64,000 nt of DNA, from NCBI GenBank assembly GCA_019671135.1, contig JAHRHY010000014.1:432001-496000 (forward strand), read 5' to 3'. This DNA is from Linnemannia hyalina. Its lineage: Eukaryota; Mortierellomycota; Mortierellomycetes; Mortierellales; Mortierellaceae. A program made the position numbers and the translations under genes. Of the stretch, positions 33,991 to 47,021 are shown one piece after another. The notes below the pieces were generated by a model. That model saw only the letters and a program-made list of their open reading frames with translations. It was not told where the DNA came from and ran no database searches. The number at the start of each line of letters is the position of its first letter. The stretch's first letter is position 1.

Positions 33991-36900
33991 CTAACTCCTA
34001 GGACTAGCCAAGGACAAGAAAGACAAGGAACATAATAGCCTTTTAGCAACAACTTACATAAACGCAAGGCTTGAATCGGCACTCATTGAAGTAATAAAGG
34101 GCTTGCTTGGGTGGAACGCGGCCCTGAACACGCGTTTCGCTAAAAGTACCACAAAACACGAAGAGAAACACAAAGTGATTAGTCGTATGACCCAGCAAAC
34201 AAAAGCAAAGTATCGCACTGACTGCCCTGCACCTGCATTTGCATCCCTCATCCCCCTATCACTTACATTGTCCATCGATGGATTGACCAGCGCCGCGGTG
34301 CACATCCCTCCAACGAATATCCCAGATGTTGATTTTGGGATCCGACTGAGTTCCACTGCTCACAATAGCTCCACCTGGATGCCACGAGGGCATCACCTGT
34401 CTCGACAAGTTATCGGCACACTCGAAACCAAAGCGCAAGACAGGATCGTCAAATCTTTGGCGGAGGTCGTGCAATGACAGCTGGTTGTTTGTGGTCGCAT
34501 GAGAAACCAAAAGCAGGTTGGGGTCCACTGGGTTGGGTGTGATAGAGTTGATGCGACCGCGCTCCTTGCTCTTGTAATCGTACACCACCTCGGACCGTTC
34601 CATGTCCCATCCAATGACCTTGCAATCGCATCCTCCTGAGAACAGCACGTTGTTGTGAGGTGTGTAGCAAAGTCCCTGGATGGTGCTCGTGTGCTTGCTG
34701 TGGACCACGGTCTGCTGCGATGGTACACAGTCGCCGTCCGAGTTTGCTGGCGTAAACTTCCAACGGATCTAGTAGATTACAAAATCAACAGGTTGTTCAT
34801 GGATGTGTAAATTAACTTTGGTGATAACAAGGCTGATTGATCAGAGTTCAGGCACACTTACGATTTGCTTATCCAGACCAGCCGAGGCAAGAGAGATACC
34901 GCTGCGGTCTTCAGTCATCGCTGTCAAGCACAGAATGCCGCCCTTGCTGGCATCATGAGGTTTCTGATCCAATGACTGGATTGTCCATGTAACCGGCGAG
35001 GTTGGCTTGGCCTTCTCAACATGGACTAACATGAGCTGGTTGGGCATGGGCACTCCTTCCTTGTGGGCACTGGCCACCGCTAACGTGTTCTTGCCGACCC
35101 AGCACATGTCCTCTGCCCAAGGCATGTTGGTTGGTGCTTTTGGAATCGTGCTCGTCACGCGGCGCCTTTCCAGATCCCAGAAGTGAATAGTTCTAAGTAG
35201 ATTCGACAATGTAACGCAAGCATAAATAATTTGATCCGCCGGCTTCAAGTCAACCACAGGGTGCATTTGAAACATTTAGCGAAAAAAACATACCCATCCA
35301 AGGCACTGGTGACCATAACTTCTTCCATGTCTGGACCAGCAATCGGCACATGGTGAAGCATGCATCTAGGCTTTCTTCCAAACGTCTTGTTCCGGATATC
35401 GGCATGGACATTGGTCAAGGTCTCCACGACATTCAGAGCAGCAACTGCGATACGGTCGTTCACTGGTGCCAGACGAGGACGAGATGATCCGTGTCGTCCG
35501 TTCGAGAATGAGGAGTTACTCTTGGAAGCAGCGGACGATGGGGCCGAGGACTTGTTGGGCAAGAATGACGAGGCGTTGTGCTGAGTGATCCTGTCGCTGC
35601 TAGGTCTTGACACCATCGTAGGCCTCTCAGATGCAGAAGTCTCACGCCCGGCAGCAGTGCTCTCGCTCAGATCCCTGAATCGCCGCTCCAGTTTCTTGCT
35701 GATGTTCCGAATCCGCTTTGACGATGCCTTGGCCTTTTCGCAGTACTTGGCATACTTTGTACGCGTTCTTTCGAGCTAAATTTTTTTCCATTGGTATGAA
35801 ACATAAAGTTAGAAACGATTGACTTCTATCCGAATTGAGCAATGTCACGCAGACATTCGTATCATCTTGAGATAATTACCTCGAGCATCAGGTCGTGGAT
35901 CTGACCGTGCAACTTCAGACCAGAAGCGCCAATGAGGCGGCGAGCATCAGACTCATCAGAGCTAGAGTCAGATTCCGAGCTGGAAGAGTCCGAGTCCGAG
36001 GATTCTCCAGACGTTTCCCGGGCAGCAATACGTCTACGCTTGCTCCTGCGCTTAGACTCGGGCAGCTTGTACTGTGGCTTGCGTGGCGACATGTCGACGT
36101 CTGTTCCTCCGTTGGCCTCAATAGCTGCGCCAGAAAAGACAGACTTGGATCGGTTGTTGAACGCAGCAGCGGCCTTTTCTTGCTGGACCCGGTCGTACTC
36201 GGAATCACCAGAGGCTGTAGGGGACTGAGGAGAGACTGGTTCGAGCGATCGGTTCCTGACAAGGGAGACATCTGCGATGCCAGACCGTACGTCCTCGGTT
36301 AGCGAGCCAGTTCTTTTTCTAGGCTTGGGAGACGAACTCTCGTTTCGCCTCTTGTTGGATCCGCCTTCAAAGAATCGGCCGCGCTCAGGGGGGCGGGACG
36401 ACTCTCGAGCATCATAGGGGTGGTCATTGCGACGCAGAGGGGCTGAAGGTGATGGCGGCGCATCATATTGGCTTCGTCCTCCTCTGCTCTGGTCTTGAAG
36501 GAACGGGTCCGGTCCTCTGTTATCGCTGCGTCGATCGCGTTCGTCCCAATCACGATTTCTGGGTTCCCATGCTCTTGAGTGGTCGTTACGTTGGGGCCGA
36601 ACGTCACTGTTTTTGTTGTTGTATGGGTGATTGGAATAACTGTCAGGGGGCGGGACGGACATGCCCACACGATCGTTGTATCTAGGGGTCTCTTTGGGTG
36701 GACGGCTGTCTAGGAACATGGATTTTTCACGATAGTTGCGGCGATCCTTGGGGTCCCTGGAGTCGTGGCTACTGTTATTGTTATTGTTATTGACAGGCAT
36801 TTGGATGGTGGCAAGCTCCTTGTCCGAGTCCGAGTCGTTGATGATTGTTGGGAGATGGTACGGGGGAAGGGCCAAAGACGGTCGTCGGTGGTCGTCGATG

Positions 36901-37112
36901 TTTTCTTTCTTGACAAGGAGGTCCACGGGTGGGAATATTTCGGTGATGGTGACTTGCGGCACTGCGATGGGAGTACCACGGCTCGATGGAGAGGGAACGG
37001 AGGAGGAGGAGTTGGGTGAGTTGTTGTTGGTGAGCGACTTTCCCTTTCGCTGGAAGAGAGAGGTGGCGAGGAGGGTGAGGGGGAGGAGGTTGGACTGGCT
37101 TTCCATTAGCAT
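33991..37112 (-). CDS. WD40-repeat protein with Arg/Ser/Asn-rich N-terminus
   Basis: Six exons (37112-35880, 35775-35294, 35192-34862, 34768-34267, 34139-34058, 34003-33991) join in frame to 880 residues; the last exon is only 13 bp (PRS-stop). About residues 1-400 are disordered and charged: Asn runs, RNRDWDERDRRSDNRG-like Arg/Asp repeats, KRRSKRRRIA (a nuclear-localisation-like cluster) and an acidic Ser-rich SSDSDSSSSESDSSSDESD. A helical segment follows (LHGQIHDLMLELERTRTKYA). The C-terminal half has degenerate WD repeats: SALDGTIHFWDLERRRV, SAGLDKQIIRWKF, FSGGCDCKVIGWDMERSEVV, DPKINIWDIRWR, FRAAFHPSKPFITSMSADSS. The N-terminus suggests a nuclear, RNA- or chromatin-linked scaffold. I do not recognise the exact orthologue. 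It diverges from DcpS. Confidence 0.82.
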
Positions 37113-37861
37113 GAGAGTGAGAGAGAATACGGGTTCTCGCTGGACTTTGTTGCCACCAAAAAAAAAGCTTATGGATACTTTTTTTGGGATAGGGTAACCT
37201 TGTAGCGAGACAAGAGGCGCCAAAGAGCTGTTGTGCTATGAAAATGAGTAGGGGAAGGCGGTATGTGAAGGGTATTATTATTGTTGTTATTGTTTGAGCG
37301 ATGCTGAAGAAACAAGGAAAGGAATGGAATGGATGGCGAGTGAGGATGAGGAAACAAGTCAAAACAAAACAGACAAAAAATAATAATATGCAGTGACCAG
37401 CAAGGCAGCAGGTGGATAAGAATTTGGCTCCTTTTGAGTGGCTTGCATCCCTATCTTCTGGCTTCTCTTGGATCGACTTGTTTCCCAGGGTGGGTCTCTT
37501 TTGTTTCCCCCTCGGCACTTCCCTTCGACCCCCATTTGCCTTTTTTCCCCCCATGGCAGTTGATACAAGTACATTTCTCTGATGTCGGTTTATACCATTT
37601 CGCATGGCCAATCCAGGGCAATATCTATCACAGCTTGTTACCCATTTTTTTCAATGGCATTCCGCCACGTTTTTAAGGGGTCTGTTCTTTCCTCGCACGG
37701 GTCCTTTCGACCGGTGTCCCTTGCTGTTTCTGGACGCCTTTTTTTCTTGCTCGTTGTCTTCGTTGGCATCGTTCGTTGCATTCCTTTTTTTTCCACTTTC
37801 AACTTTCAAACCAACACGCCCTCTCAAGCATCTCGTCGTCACACAAATCAGCACATTCACC
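37113..37861. promoter_or_regulatory. Divergent promoter, WD40 gene / DcpS
   Basis: A 749-bp gap between divergent starts; the half next to DcpS is C/T-rich on the plus strand. No TATA element was clear. Confidence 0.45.
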
Positions 37862-39335
37862 ATGCACTCACTCTCAAACTTTGTCTTCACTCGCGTCCTG
37901 AATGAGGATCCCATTCTCAAAACACTCACTCTCCTCGGCACTGTCCCTGCCACAGCAACCGCCACCACCACTGCAACAGCCGAGGAGAAGAGCCAGGAAG
38001 TCCAGCCCGTAATTCTTCTAATTGAAAAGACTCACTTTGCGACCCAGTCTGCAGAGAGCAACATTACGTGCCGTATCTCTGAACTGCTGTCGACAGGAAG
38101 CAACGATATCTACCATTGGTGGAATGCTATCATCCTGGAGGGCAAGGCTTACGACCCCGACCTCAAGATGACCGTCATCTCCCCTGTGACCGAGGCAGTA
38201 TGTATTACACTTATCTGAAAGGAGGGTGCCTCAGAGGAAAGGGATAATCGTACATTGCGGCTCTGACTTCTCTTACTTTTGATTTGATAATGATCAGCAT
38301 ATCGCCAAGTACTCGCGTCAGGAACGCAAGATGATCACTGAGACCGCAGAGATCTACCACAAGGCTATCCTGCCTTGGATCGAGAGTCAGCCGAAGAGCA
38401 GGATCCAATGGGTCTACAATATCCTTGAGGGCCTCAAGGAGCAGGAGAACATTATCCTACGTGACAATGATGCTGATACCGGCTTCATTGTCCTTCCAGA
38501 CAGGTATCGGGGCCTTTTCTTGTCGATACACAGCTCCATTTACGCGTAGCGACGCGACTATACTCCGTAGTCTGGCCACATGTTTTCCCGTTAACAGCTC
38601 CCCATTTTGGATTGGTCAATGTGAAATAGCAAGTGGGACAAACGCACGCTCTCGTCATTGTACCTGCTAGCGATCTCGATGAGGTCCGATGTCCGCTCCC
38701 TGCGTGACCTCAAGCCCGAGCACTTGCCTATGCTCAAGAACTTGCGCGACAAGATCATGGCCCTTATCCCTGTTCGATTCCCCGGCGTTGCCTCGGATGA
38801 GGTTCGCATGTTTGTGCATTACCACCCAAGTTACTGTAAGTTCAACAACCATGCGCGTGATAACACATTGCTATGAGACAAAGAGAGAGTGGCTTCGATT
38901 GTGATATGGTGTATGGCGTGGCGGAATGCAATGTCCTTGGCATGCGTGTTGAGCATGACCAACGTTTGAGATGTAGTAGTCGATGAATATGACGATGCGA
39001 AGGTCTCGGCGTTGTGCTCACTCACTCACAGCAATCAATCTCAACAGATAAACAGCCAGACCCTCTTCTTGTACACTGCGCATACAGCCGGCTCTCAGTC
39101 ACTCATATCTTCGTACCCATAATCTTGTATAGACCACTTCCATGTACATGTCACCCATGTCTCTGCCCAGGTCCCTGGAAGCACAGTCGGACAATCCCAC
39201 CTTCTCGATACCATCATCGACAACATTGAAAATATCGACCCCGACTACTACCGCAAAGCCTCGATTCGGTTTGCTCTCGGTGTCAACCATCCCGTTTATA
39301 CTCTTATCCAAGGTTACCAGTCTAGTCCCCAGTAA
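37862..39335 (+). CDS. DCS1: Scavenger mRNA decapping enzyme DcpS
   Basis: Four exons (37862-38197, 38298-38503, 38630-38835, 39133-39335) give 316 residues, close to the usual length. The N-terminal dimer-swap domain has FVFTRVLNEDPILKTLTLLG and LLIEKTHF. The HIT-fold C-terminal domain has HIAKYSRQERKMITETAEIY, WVYNILEGLKEQENIILRD, FIVLPD, SKWDKRTLSSLYLLAI, VRSLRDLKPEHLPMLKNLRD and, split by intron 3, PSYYHFHVHVTHVS, which contains the catalytic histidine triad HxHxH. DcpS hydrolyses the capped fragments left by 3'-to-5' mRNA decay and clears m7GDP-type products. All phases agree and the termination codon is TAA 39333-39335. Confidence 0.95.
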
Positions 39336-40788
39336 TGAAGGCAATGCGAGTGGATGGAAAAGAACGAGGGACATTCATGGACATATGAGGTTTGGAGATT
39401 TTGAGAGACTTGGTATTTTCTTTCGATTGTCTAGACTTTTTTTGAGGTATATGGGCAGTACTGTAACTTTTCCGGAAGGCGGAGCTAAGTAGGCAGGCTA
39501 TGCGGAAAATAAACTGTATTCTTCCTTTTTTTTCAGGAGGAAGGAGTGCTTCAGCCCAAAGATGCAATATTACAAAAGTGGGATGCTCAGCCAATGCTAC
39601 AGGTAAAAGGGAAAACCCCATGAGAAACTGACTGGCTGGCCATCATGCTCTGTCATTGTGCTTTTCCCTTCTTCTGACCAACAAACGGTCCGTCTTTGAA
39701 AGGCAAGAGTAATAACGAGTTATTTTCCCATTTGCTTTGTTGCATTATCCATTTGGCTTGTACGATTGAGGCGGAACATCAATGTTCATTTGAGCAATTT
39801 CGCGAAAAGAGAAAAGAGTCGATCCCTTTTTTTTTACTGTCTCATACCCTACTGGTTCAAGTGCGACAGAAGAATATAATAAAAAGAACGAAACTATCTA
39901 CAAGGTTGGAAGGGAGCAGCTCTGGAGATCTAAACTGGAAAGGAGTATTTTTTCCACGGCAGAAATCATACCCGCCAAGAACGAGATTGTCCCTGCTCTC
40001 CAAGAATAGGGTTCGTCCTCACCCTGGTTTTCTAATATATAGCCATGCACCACTCCCATCCCTTTTCTGTTATCCAAATCTTTCCTTTGTTCCTTTGTTC
40101 TCAGACAGACACAAACCCGTGCCTGTATTTCGTCCCTGCCCTGTCCCTGCAGCCGATAATCTCCTTTCTTCCCATCCCTACTTCCTTCCTACTGAGAACG
40201 TCCTCACCTTTGTTTATTCTGTTGCATTATCCAGCACAGCATCCTCTGCATTCGCCCATTTTTTATCCCGCTCCTGTGGACGTTGACAAACAACACCAAC
40301 CACGACAACGGCACCAATTCGCAGTCTTTGATCTCATTTACCCTTCGATCATCGCAGCATAGCGTCCACAAAAACGAGCAACGTCGAAGTAGTTTCCACC
40401 CAGTCATTGATCCACCTTGTTCCTCTTTTTTTTTTCTCGTATAAAGCATCCTTCTTCTTCTCATTTCTATTTTTTTTTCTTCAAAGCCGTTGCCCTCAGC
40501 CCCATCCTACATTCTTCGAATTTTCTCTTTTTCACTGCCGTTTCTCCAGCCCCCTCCTTTCCTTCGACTTCAATCGCCAGCAACAACCTCCTTCCATCCT
40601 TTCTTTACATCAAAACATTCATCTCCACATACACACGCACTCAGTAACGGCATCTGCACTCCGTGGTCGTGAGAGAGTGAGACAGTGAATTCAGTGCCTG
40701 TCGGAGACACCATTCTCATTTACATCATCCCGCCATCGGATCAACCCAAAAAAAAATCGCACTACACCTCTAATACCTTGCGCCCACC
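39336..40788. other. Intergenic region and TMEM198-like leader
   Basis: No gene found. The last 500 bp are C/T-rich on the plus strand and look like a long leader of the following gene. Confidence 0.45.
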
Positions 40789-43066
40789 ATGTCATCATCA
40801 TTACACCCAGCAGCATCGACAAGCAGGAGTAAGAAACAACATGTCAGGACTCAAACCCGCCCTCGACCATCAACAACAACAACCATCATCCACACATTCC
40901 TCCTCCAACTCTGCTTCCTGATCTGCACCACCCTCCTAACCCTTACCACACCCACACACGCCTATCCCCTCCTCGCCCTCTCCGACATCTCCCTCTCTTC
41001 CGACGGCACAAACACGCTCCTCACGGAAGCCGACGCTAGTAATACCCCCAGCGTCGGTGCCAACTCGACCATGGAAGACACTTACGGCCGTCTGATCCTC
41101 GATGTTGGACAAAAGACCGTCATCAGTACCAGCAATTGGGTCCTGGGCACGATTTTGATTATTGTGGGATTGGTGCAGGTGTTCTATGGATTCAAGTTCA
41201 TCCGGTTGACCCTTGTCCTTACTGGATTCATCTCCTGGGGTAAGTTTGCCCTTGTTGGGTTAATTATGAGAGGGGAATGGAGGAGCTGCTCAGGGTGTGA
41301 GGAGCAAATAGAAGTGTACGTTTTTTTTGGAAGTGTATATGTAGGTGTGGGATGATTGATATTCTCAGGATAATTGCAATGCGATGAGCATCCCCCAATA
41401 CCAGATTTGACGTTTCTCGCTCACTTTTCTATCTTTGGATTATTTTTTTATCTTTGACGTTTGAGTTACAAAGCAAGGGGGTCCCCCCACTCCCCCCAAT
41501 TGGTGCAAGCACCACGGTAGATCCACCAAAACGGAAATTAAAAATCTCCTAACCTTTCCCCACACACACATCTCTCTTGTTCCTCACACCTTGTACACAA
41601 TAGCCGTGGTAGCGATAATGGTCACAGTCGTCCTCCGCTGGGACCTCGTCTACTTCCTCTTTAAACCCTCCCACTCGTACTTCTGGATCTGGTTCCTAGC
41701 CGGAATCCTCGGTGCCATCCTCTCTTTCCGCTACTGGGATCTCGGTGTTGCCTTCTCGGGCGGCTTTGGAGGGTTCGCGCTCGCCATGGGGATCATTGCG
41801 GCCGTCAGTGATTCTCATAACATGACCAATATCCCACGGTATATCCTCCTAGCGGTTCTGATTCTGCTTGGAGCCGCGATCGCGATCTTTTATGAACGGT
41901 TCTCGATTATTTTGGGGACTAGTTTAGGAGGAGCCTTTATGGTGATGTTTGGGGTGGATGAGTTCTTGCAGGCCGGGTACCGTGAGATGATTGTCATTTT
42001 TGATTTCGCGGGGAGAACGCTCCAATACCGGCCGGACAAGACCGTGTTCATCATGATTGGGTGTTCATTGGCACTGGCCTGCTTAGGTATCGCATGGGAG
42101 TTCTGGCATCATGCCAAGCCGGTGTTGGTCGATCGACGGGCGCTGTTTAGAATTTATGGTCGGCCGTTTGGAAAGCGCCCACATAAGTTGGCGGGGCAGA
42201 GGTTGAAGAGACGGGTTACAAAGTCGGATTGGTATAGTTATTTGGCGGGCTGTCTTTGTTTGAGGAGACGGACTGCTGAGGAGGTGTTGTATGGAGATGA
42301 TGAAAGCTATGATGAGGCCGCCAACGCCGCCGCCGCCGCTGCCGCCGTCGCTGCAGGAACCACAACTGCAACAACAACGGGACAGGTCAATGAGGAGGAC
42401 GAAAAGAGAGGGTCCACAACCTCTGACGGCGGCTTGGAGACCATCGTCATCGTCGTCGATGAGTCCCATTCCTTAGAAAAACCAACCATCCTCCCTGGAT
42501 CAGAGATTATCTACGGTTCAGGAATCGAAAGCCCCATCCATAGCAGCACTTCCTCCTCCTCCTCTTCTTCACACTCAACCCTCACCACCCAAACCGCACC
42601 TGTTGAAGTCGTCGTTACAGAGACTTCAGAATCTGTCGACGAAAACGGTGCCCGGATCGTCACCACTACTACCACCACCACCACTGCAACGTCGAGCGGA
42701 GGAGAACAGCACGAGCAGCATTATTCGTCAACGGAGAGCAGGACACAGAACTCTAAGTCAACGTCCTCCCACCTTCACCAGATGACGGGCGAGAGTAGCA
42801 GCAGTCATGCCCAGATGACGCGCACAGAGTCGTCGGTTACCTCTTCCTCCTCCCAGTCCTCCCAGTCAGCCCACATGGCAACAACTACCACCACAGCAGC
42901 AGCAGCCAGATCGATGGAGACGAGTCAAACTAGCACTAGCAAAACCCTCCTCCAGTCAATGGCCGCCGCGCACCACTCGTCTAGTTCTAGGACCACAACC
43001 ACTACTACAACCGACGGATCAGGAACCAGCACCGTCGTCACATCCCACTCTTCCTCATCTCCTTAA
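40789..43066 (+). CDS. TMEM198/TM7SF3-type multi-pass membrane protein
   Basis: Two exons (40789-41239, 41604-43066) give 637 residues. A hydrophobic signal-like stretch (HTFLLQLCFLICTTLLTL) precedes a lumenal segment with potential N-glycosylation (GANSTMED). Seven hydrophobic helices follow in the order of the TMEM198 domain: WVLGTILIIVGLVQVFYGF-, LTLVLTGFISWAVVAIMVTV, YFWIWFLAGILGAILSFRYW, GVAFSGGFGGFALAMGIIAA, YILLAVLILLGAAIAIFYER, FSIILGTSLGGAFMVMFGVD, FIMIGCSLALACLGIAWEFW. The cytosolic tail (about residues 395-637) is very rich in Ser and Thr with ACC/ACT runs, Ala and Gln stretches. TMEM198 in animals scaffolds Wnt co-receptor phosphorylation; a role in this fungus is unknown. The gene converges with ADHFE1, only 138 bp separating the stops. 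Confidence 0.82.
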
Positions 43067-43204
43067 CTTCACTCAGCAAAACACTTGTACATAACTATAG
43101 AGCAATGAATTAGACAGCGTCCAATCCAAATTCATATTTAATAACCCCGCTTCTAAAAAAAAACTACTACCACCACCACCACCAACAACAGAAAAAAAAA
43201 CAGT

Positions 43205-45200
43205 CTAATAGTTCTTCATAGCATCCTCAAAGATCCTCTCAAGCGCCTCAGCACCCGTAGCCAAAGGCGCCAACTTGGTGACCCGATGCTGGGGCAACGT
43301 TCCCTTGACCAGCGCAGGGATATCTGCCTTGGTGTATCCCAACGCACCAATACCATTAGGGACTCCCAAGTCCTCCAAGAACTTTGTCAATTGATCTGCC
43401 AACAGGGGTCCAGCAGACTCGGCCTTCCGGATCTTGGTCAGATCGGCACCAAAGATCTCGGCGGCCTTGAAGTGACGGTCGGGGCAGGCTGCGCCTGTGT
43501 ACCTGAAGACAGCTGGGGCCGTTACCGCCACGGAGATTCCTGTTTTGTGGTGGTGTGATGTGGGGAAGAGGAGGGAAGAGGGGGGAGGAGGTTAATTATT
43601 TTGGGTCGAAATAATTTTTCCCACGGTCGCGTACTTAGAAAGGAGTATTCGCTTTAGCATACCATGGGGGACAATGCTGTGGTCGACATTGTACTCGGGA
43701 TGCTTGTATGTCTTGTTTAATCCACTGATGGCTAAGTTCAAGAAGCGGTCGGGAAAAAAAAACGGTCAGTATTCAGAACATAACAGGTAGGGATGCATAG
43801 AAGAGCAACGCCCAGTACGCCACAAGAAAAGAACTTACGATAACTCATGCCATGGCACAACTAAATGGTTTCAAAAAAAAAAAAAATTGAGCATATGCAA
43901 TGTTTAGCCGTGGGTAGAAAAGGAAAAAAAACGGCGAGTCGTAATGAATATGTTATCCCCCCCAACAGCACCATTCTCCAAGGAATAAATACGGAAGATG
44001 ACTTACATGGACACCAGCGGATCCAAATCCAGTTCCGGCAGCCGCGGCAGCAAGACACATCTGAGAGTTAGCCTCCATATCCAAAGGATCCTTCGCCGAC
44101 CGAGCGAGATACTTGACCGTCAATCTCAAACCCTCCAACGACCAGATGTCCGAGATGGGGTTCGATCCCTGATAGGCAGGTCTTTCAGCAGGGTTAGCAG
44201 GTCGAGGGGTGCGTTCAGTGTAAGGCAGGGCAGTGTAGGATTCCAACGCGTGACAGAGAACATCGAGACCAGACGCGATTTTGACCTGACTGGGCATGGT
44301 GCGGGTGTTGAGGGGGTCGACGATTCCCAGGGTGGGGCGCAATTTGCGGTTGGCAATGCCTGTCTTGACGCGGAGGGGCTCATAGTCGAAAATCGCTGTT
44401 CCTGTGGTCTCGCTTCCCGTTCCCGCAGTCGTGGGAACTTTTTTTCAATTAATTTTTAGTCGCGCGTGCGGAGATACAAAGTGAGAAGGTGTGGAAGGAA
44501 GAATGCGTGAGAACACGCCATTGGAACATATACATACTTTAACGCACACTCAAAGTGAAAGAGAGGGAGACTTACTGGCGATCAGGGGGGAGAGGTCTTT
44601 GGTGATGACACTACCCTTGCCAATGGGGGCGTTCACAAACTCCAGCAGATCTGCGTCAGGGTAATTATAGTACAAGTTGGCCGCCTTGCAGGTATCCATG
44701 ACCGACCCACCACCAACCGCAAGAAACACATCTGGACGATGCTCCTTCGTGAACGCAATAGCATCCATGAAACTCTTGTCCGTAGGCTCAGCACGGGTCT
44801 TGTCGTAGACCACAAAGGGGACATTGTTGGCCGTCAAGGACTCGATGACAGTCTTCATAACGGGCAGCTTGGCAATGTTGGGGTCGGTCATGACAAGGAC
44901 CTTCTTGGCCTTCATGTTGACCAGGTCTTGGCCCACCTCGCGGGTGACACCTTCTCCGAACCGCATGGTCGACGAGGCCATCTCAAAGGCGTACTCGTGC
45001 TCGGTGTCGGCGTGGCTTGCGTGGGAACAGTCCTTGGTGTGGTGGTGGTGTTTGCTCGTGGCGTCGGATGCAGAGTTGTTGTTTTGGAGGACGCGACGGG
45101 CTTGGGAGTGGGCGGGGCAGGCGCAAGACTTGTTCATGAGCGTGATCAAGGACTTGATAGACGCCTGGGACGTCTGCGCGACTCTAACAGCGGCGGACAT
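43205..45200 (-). CDS. ADHFE1: Hydroxyacid-oxoacid transhydrogenase (ADHFE1-type iron alcohol dehydrogenase)
   Basis: Five exons (45200-44576, 44437-44007, 43860-43839, 43731-43663, 43539-43205) give 493 residues; exon 3 is a 22-nt microexon. The N-terminus is basic and Ser-rich, consistent with mitochondrial import. Core motifs: EYAFEMASSTMRFGEGVTRE, AVGGGSVMDTCKAANLYY for nucleotide binding, IPTTAGTGSETTGTAIFDYE, and metal-ligand histidines in ASGLDVLCHALESYT, LCHGMSYPISGL and NVDHSIVPHGISVA. The last three lie across exons 3-5, so the microexon is needed for a working enzyme. Animal ADHFE1 oxidises 4-hydroxybutyrate to succinic semialdehyde while reducing 2-oxoglutarate, without free cofactor. 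Two potential oddities: an His-rich insert (SKHHHHTKD) near residue 55, and an acceptor for exon 2 preceded by A residues (GAAAAAAAG). Confidence 0.93.
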
Positions 45201-47021
45201 GGTTTCTTCTGGTGGCTCTTGCGCTTTGGCGGTGGAGGGGGGAGTTTGTCGGAGTAAAAGAGGAGGGTCGCCGTGACAGGAGAAGGAGGATGAAAGGATG
45301 AAATAAAAAAGAGGAAATGAAAAGAGGAAGAAATAAAAAGAGGAGAGAAGAAAAGAAGGTTGGGGATGTGTGGGGATGAGTTCTTTTTTTTGTTTTTGTT
45401 TTTGTCGCACCCATTCGAGCCGAAGAGCCGAAGAGAAAAGACCAACCAGCAGCGAGCACGAAAAAGGGACATGATCGGAAAGATCACATGACTCTTTCAT
45501 GGAGCACAGGAGAACAGCGCCACTCTCACTTGGGCTAGCAATGGACATCAACAACAACAAGGCAAAAGAAAACCAAAATAAAAATAAAAACAACCAGGGA
45601 ATACCTCACGATCTCGTCCCTGAACCGGACCCTTTGCCATCCAGAGGATTCTCGGATCTTAGTGTCTCGATGTGGACCTTTTCTTGCGCCGACTCCAGAA
45701 ATTTCGATAGTCTGATGCGAAGGAGGCGTGCTATTTTCGCAGACGGATAACACTTTAGAGTGTGAGAATATGTTAGTATGAGTCGCCGTGAGAGAACCTC
45801 TTCTTTCGTCGACCCATATGTTGCTTGCCAATAAACACTCGTACATATATTTTGCATGTCGATTTTTTCGTGGCATAAGGATAGAACGAATCCTTAGCGA
45901 TGACGACGGGGGGAGGGGGGTTTTTGACTGATCCTTGATAATCCTGGATAGCTCCTTGAGGAAGGTTTTTTTGTTTCGTCGAGGATCTCGTTGACGATGC
46001 TACATTCTTTAGTCCAGACAGATGTCGAGAGGATCGACCGTATTGTTGTTGCCGCGATGCTGTAACGCCCTTGTCTTGAAGGACCGCCGTTTGAACGAGG
46101 GCGAAGTGAGAACGCGTGGTGTTCAATAAGAAAATTTTCAGTCTACAGAAAAGCAAAGTACTGAAACAACAATAAAATGTATCTACGTTCAACATACCTT
46201 CATTGACTGGGTAAAACCACCTTTTCGGTATCACGTCTGCATTTCTTTAGTGATAAATAGAAGGGTGCCTGAGGAACAACAGGCTGACAACGTGGGGAAT
46301 GTCGATGAAGCGGTGGGCGAGAAATCATGCAGGATTGCACCGAGGGCGCAACTGGATGAAGGAGTGAGAGCAATGGAAGGTAAACGGAGAACGAAAGGAG
46401 CGAGCCCATGAGGGTTAGAAAAAAAAGATCATTGGTGTGCTTGTGGATGTCATTGGGGTGAAGACAGAGCCTGATTTTTTGTTTTGATGCTTCGATCACC
46501 TTCATCATCTGATCAATATCTCTTATTCCACTTCTTCCAAGAAAAAAAACATGGATGCCATCACTTTTCTTGAACGTGGCGTTGCCATTTTTTTTTATTG
46601 CTGGCCCACTGTGTTATGGTTATGTGAGGTGGGTGTAAAAGTTGAAGTGTCTGAACTGCCTCACGTCCGAATTAGATAGGTATCCATGTCTGGTATCCAA
46701 GCCAGACCGATTACCAACTTGTCAAACTTGAGGAGATGGCTAGCAATCTTCGATCAACAACCATGCTTTCTTTAATAGTAAGCATTACCTTTTCCATCAA
46801 GAAATATCAACCACACGCGTCCATGTACTGCTGGGCGTTACTTCCAAGATCTGTCCAAGTATTGTTAATGGTTTATCTTTTCTACATACTTTTATTATTA
46901 ATGGACACTTTTTCTTTGTCAAGGGTAATTATTAAGGTCCTACACATTGGTATTATTATCTCCTCCTCCCTGCTCCTTGCTACCTAACGAATTATACCAA
47001 CAAATCGTTCTCCTTTGTTCG
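45201..47021. other. Intergenic with unresolved possible minus-strand coding
   Basis: Between the ADHFE1 start and the next gene's 3' end. The 45,200-45,500 part is the ADHFE1 leader. On the minus strand 46,508-46,200 has a 102-codon frame starting MMKVIEASKQKIRLCLHPND, and 46,145-45,900 has an open stretch preceded by a good acceptor (TTTCTGTAG) and a GTATGT donor near 46,199. Joined frames do not stay open convincingly and no domain appears. It could be a short spliced gene that I failed to model. Confidence 0.3.
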
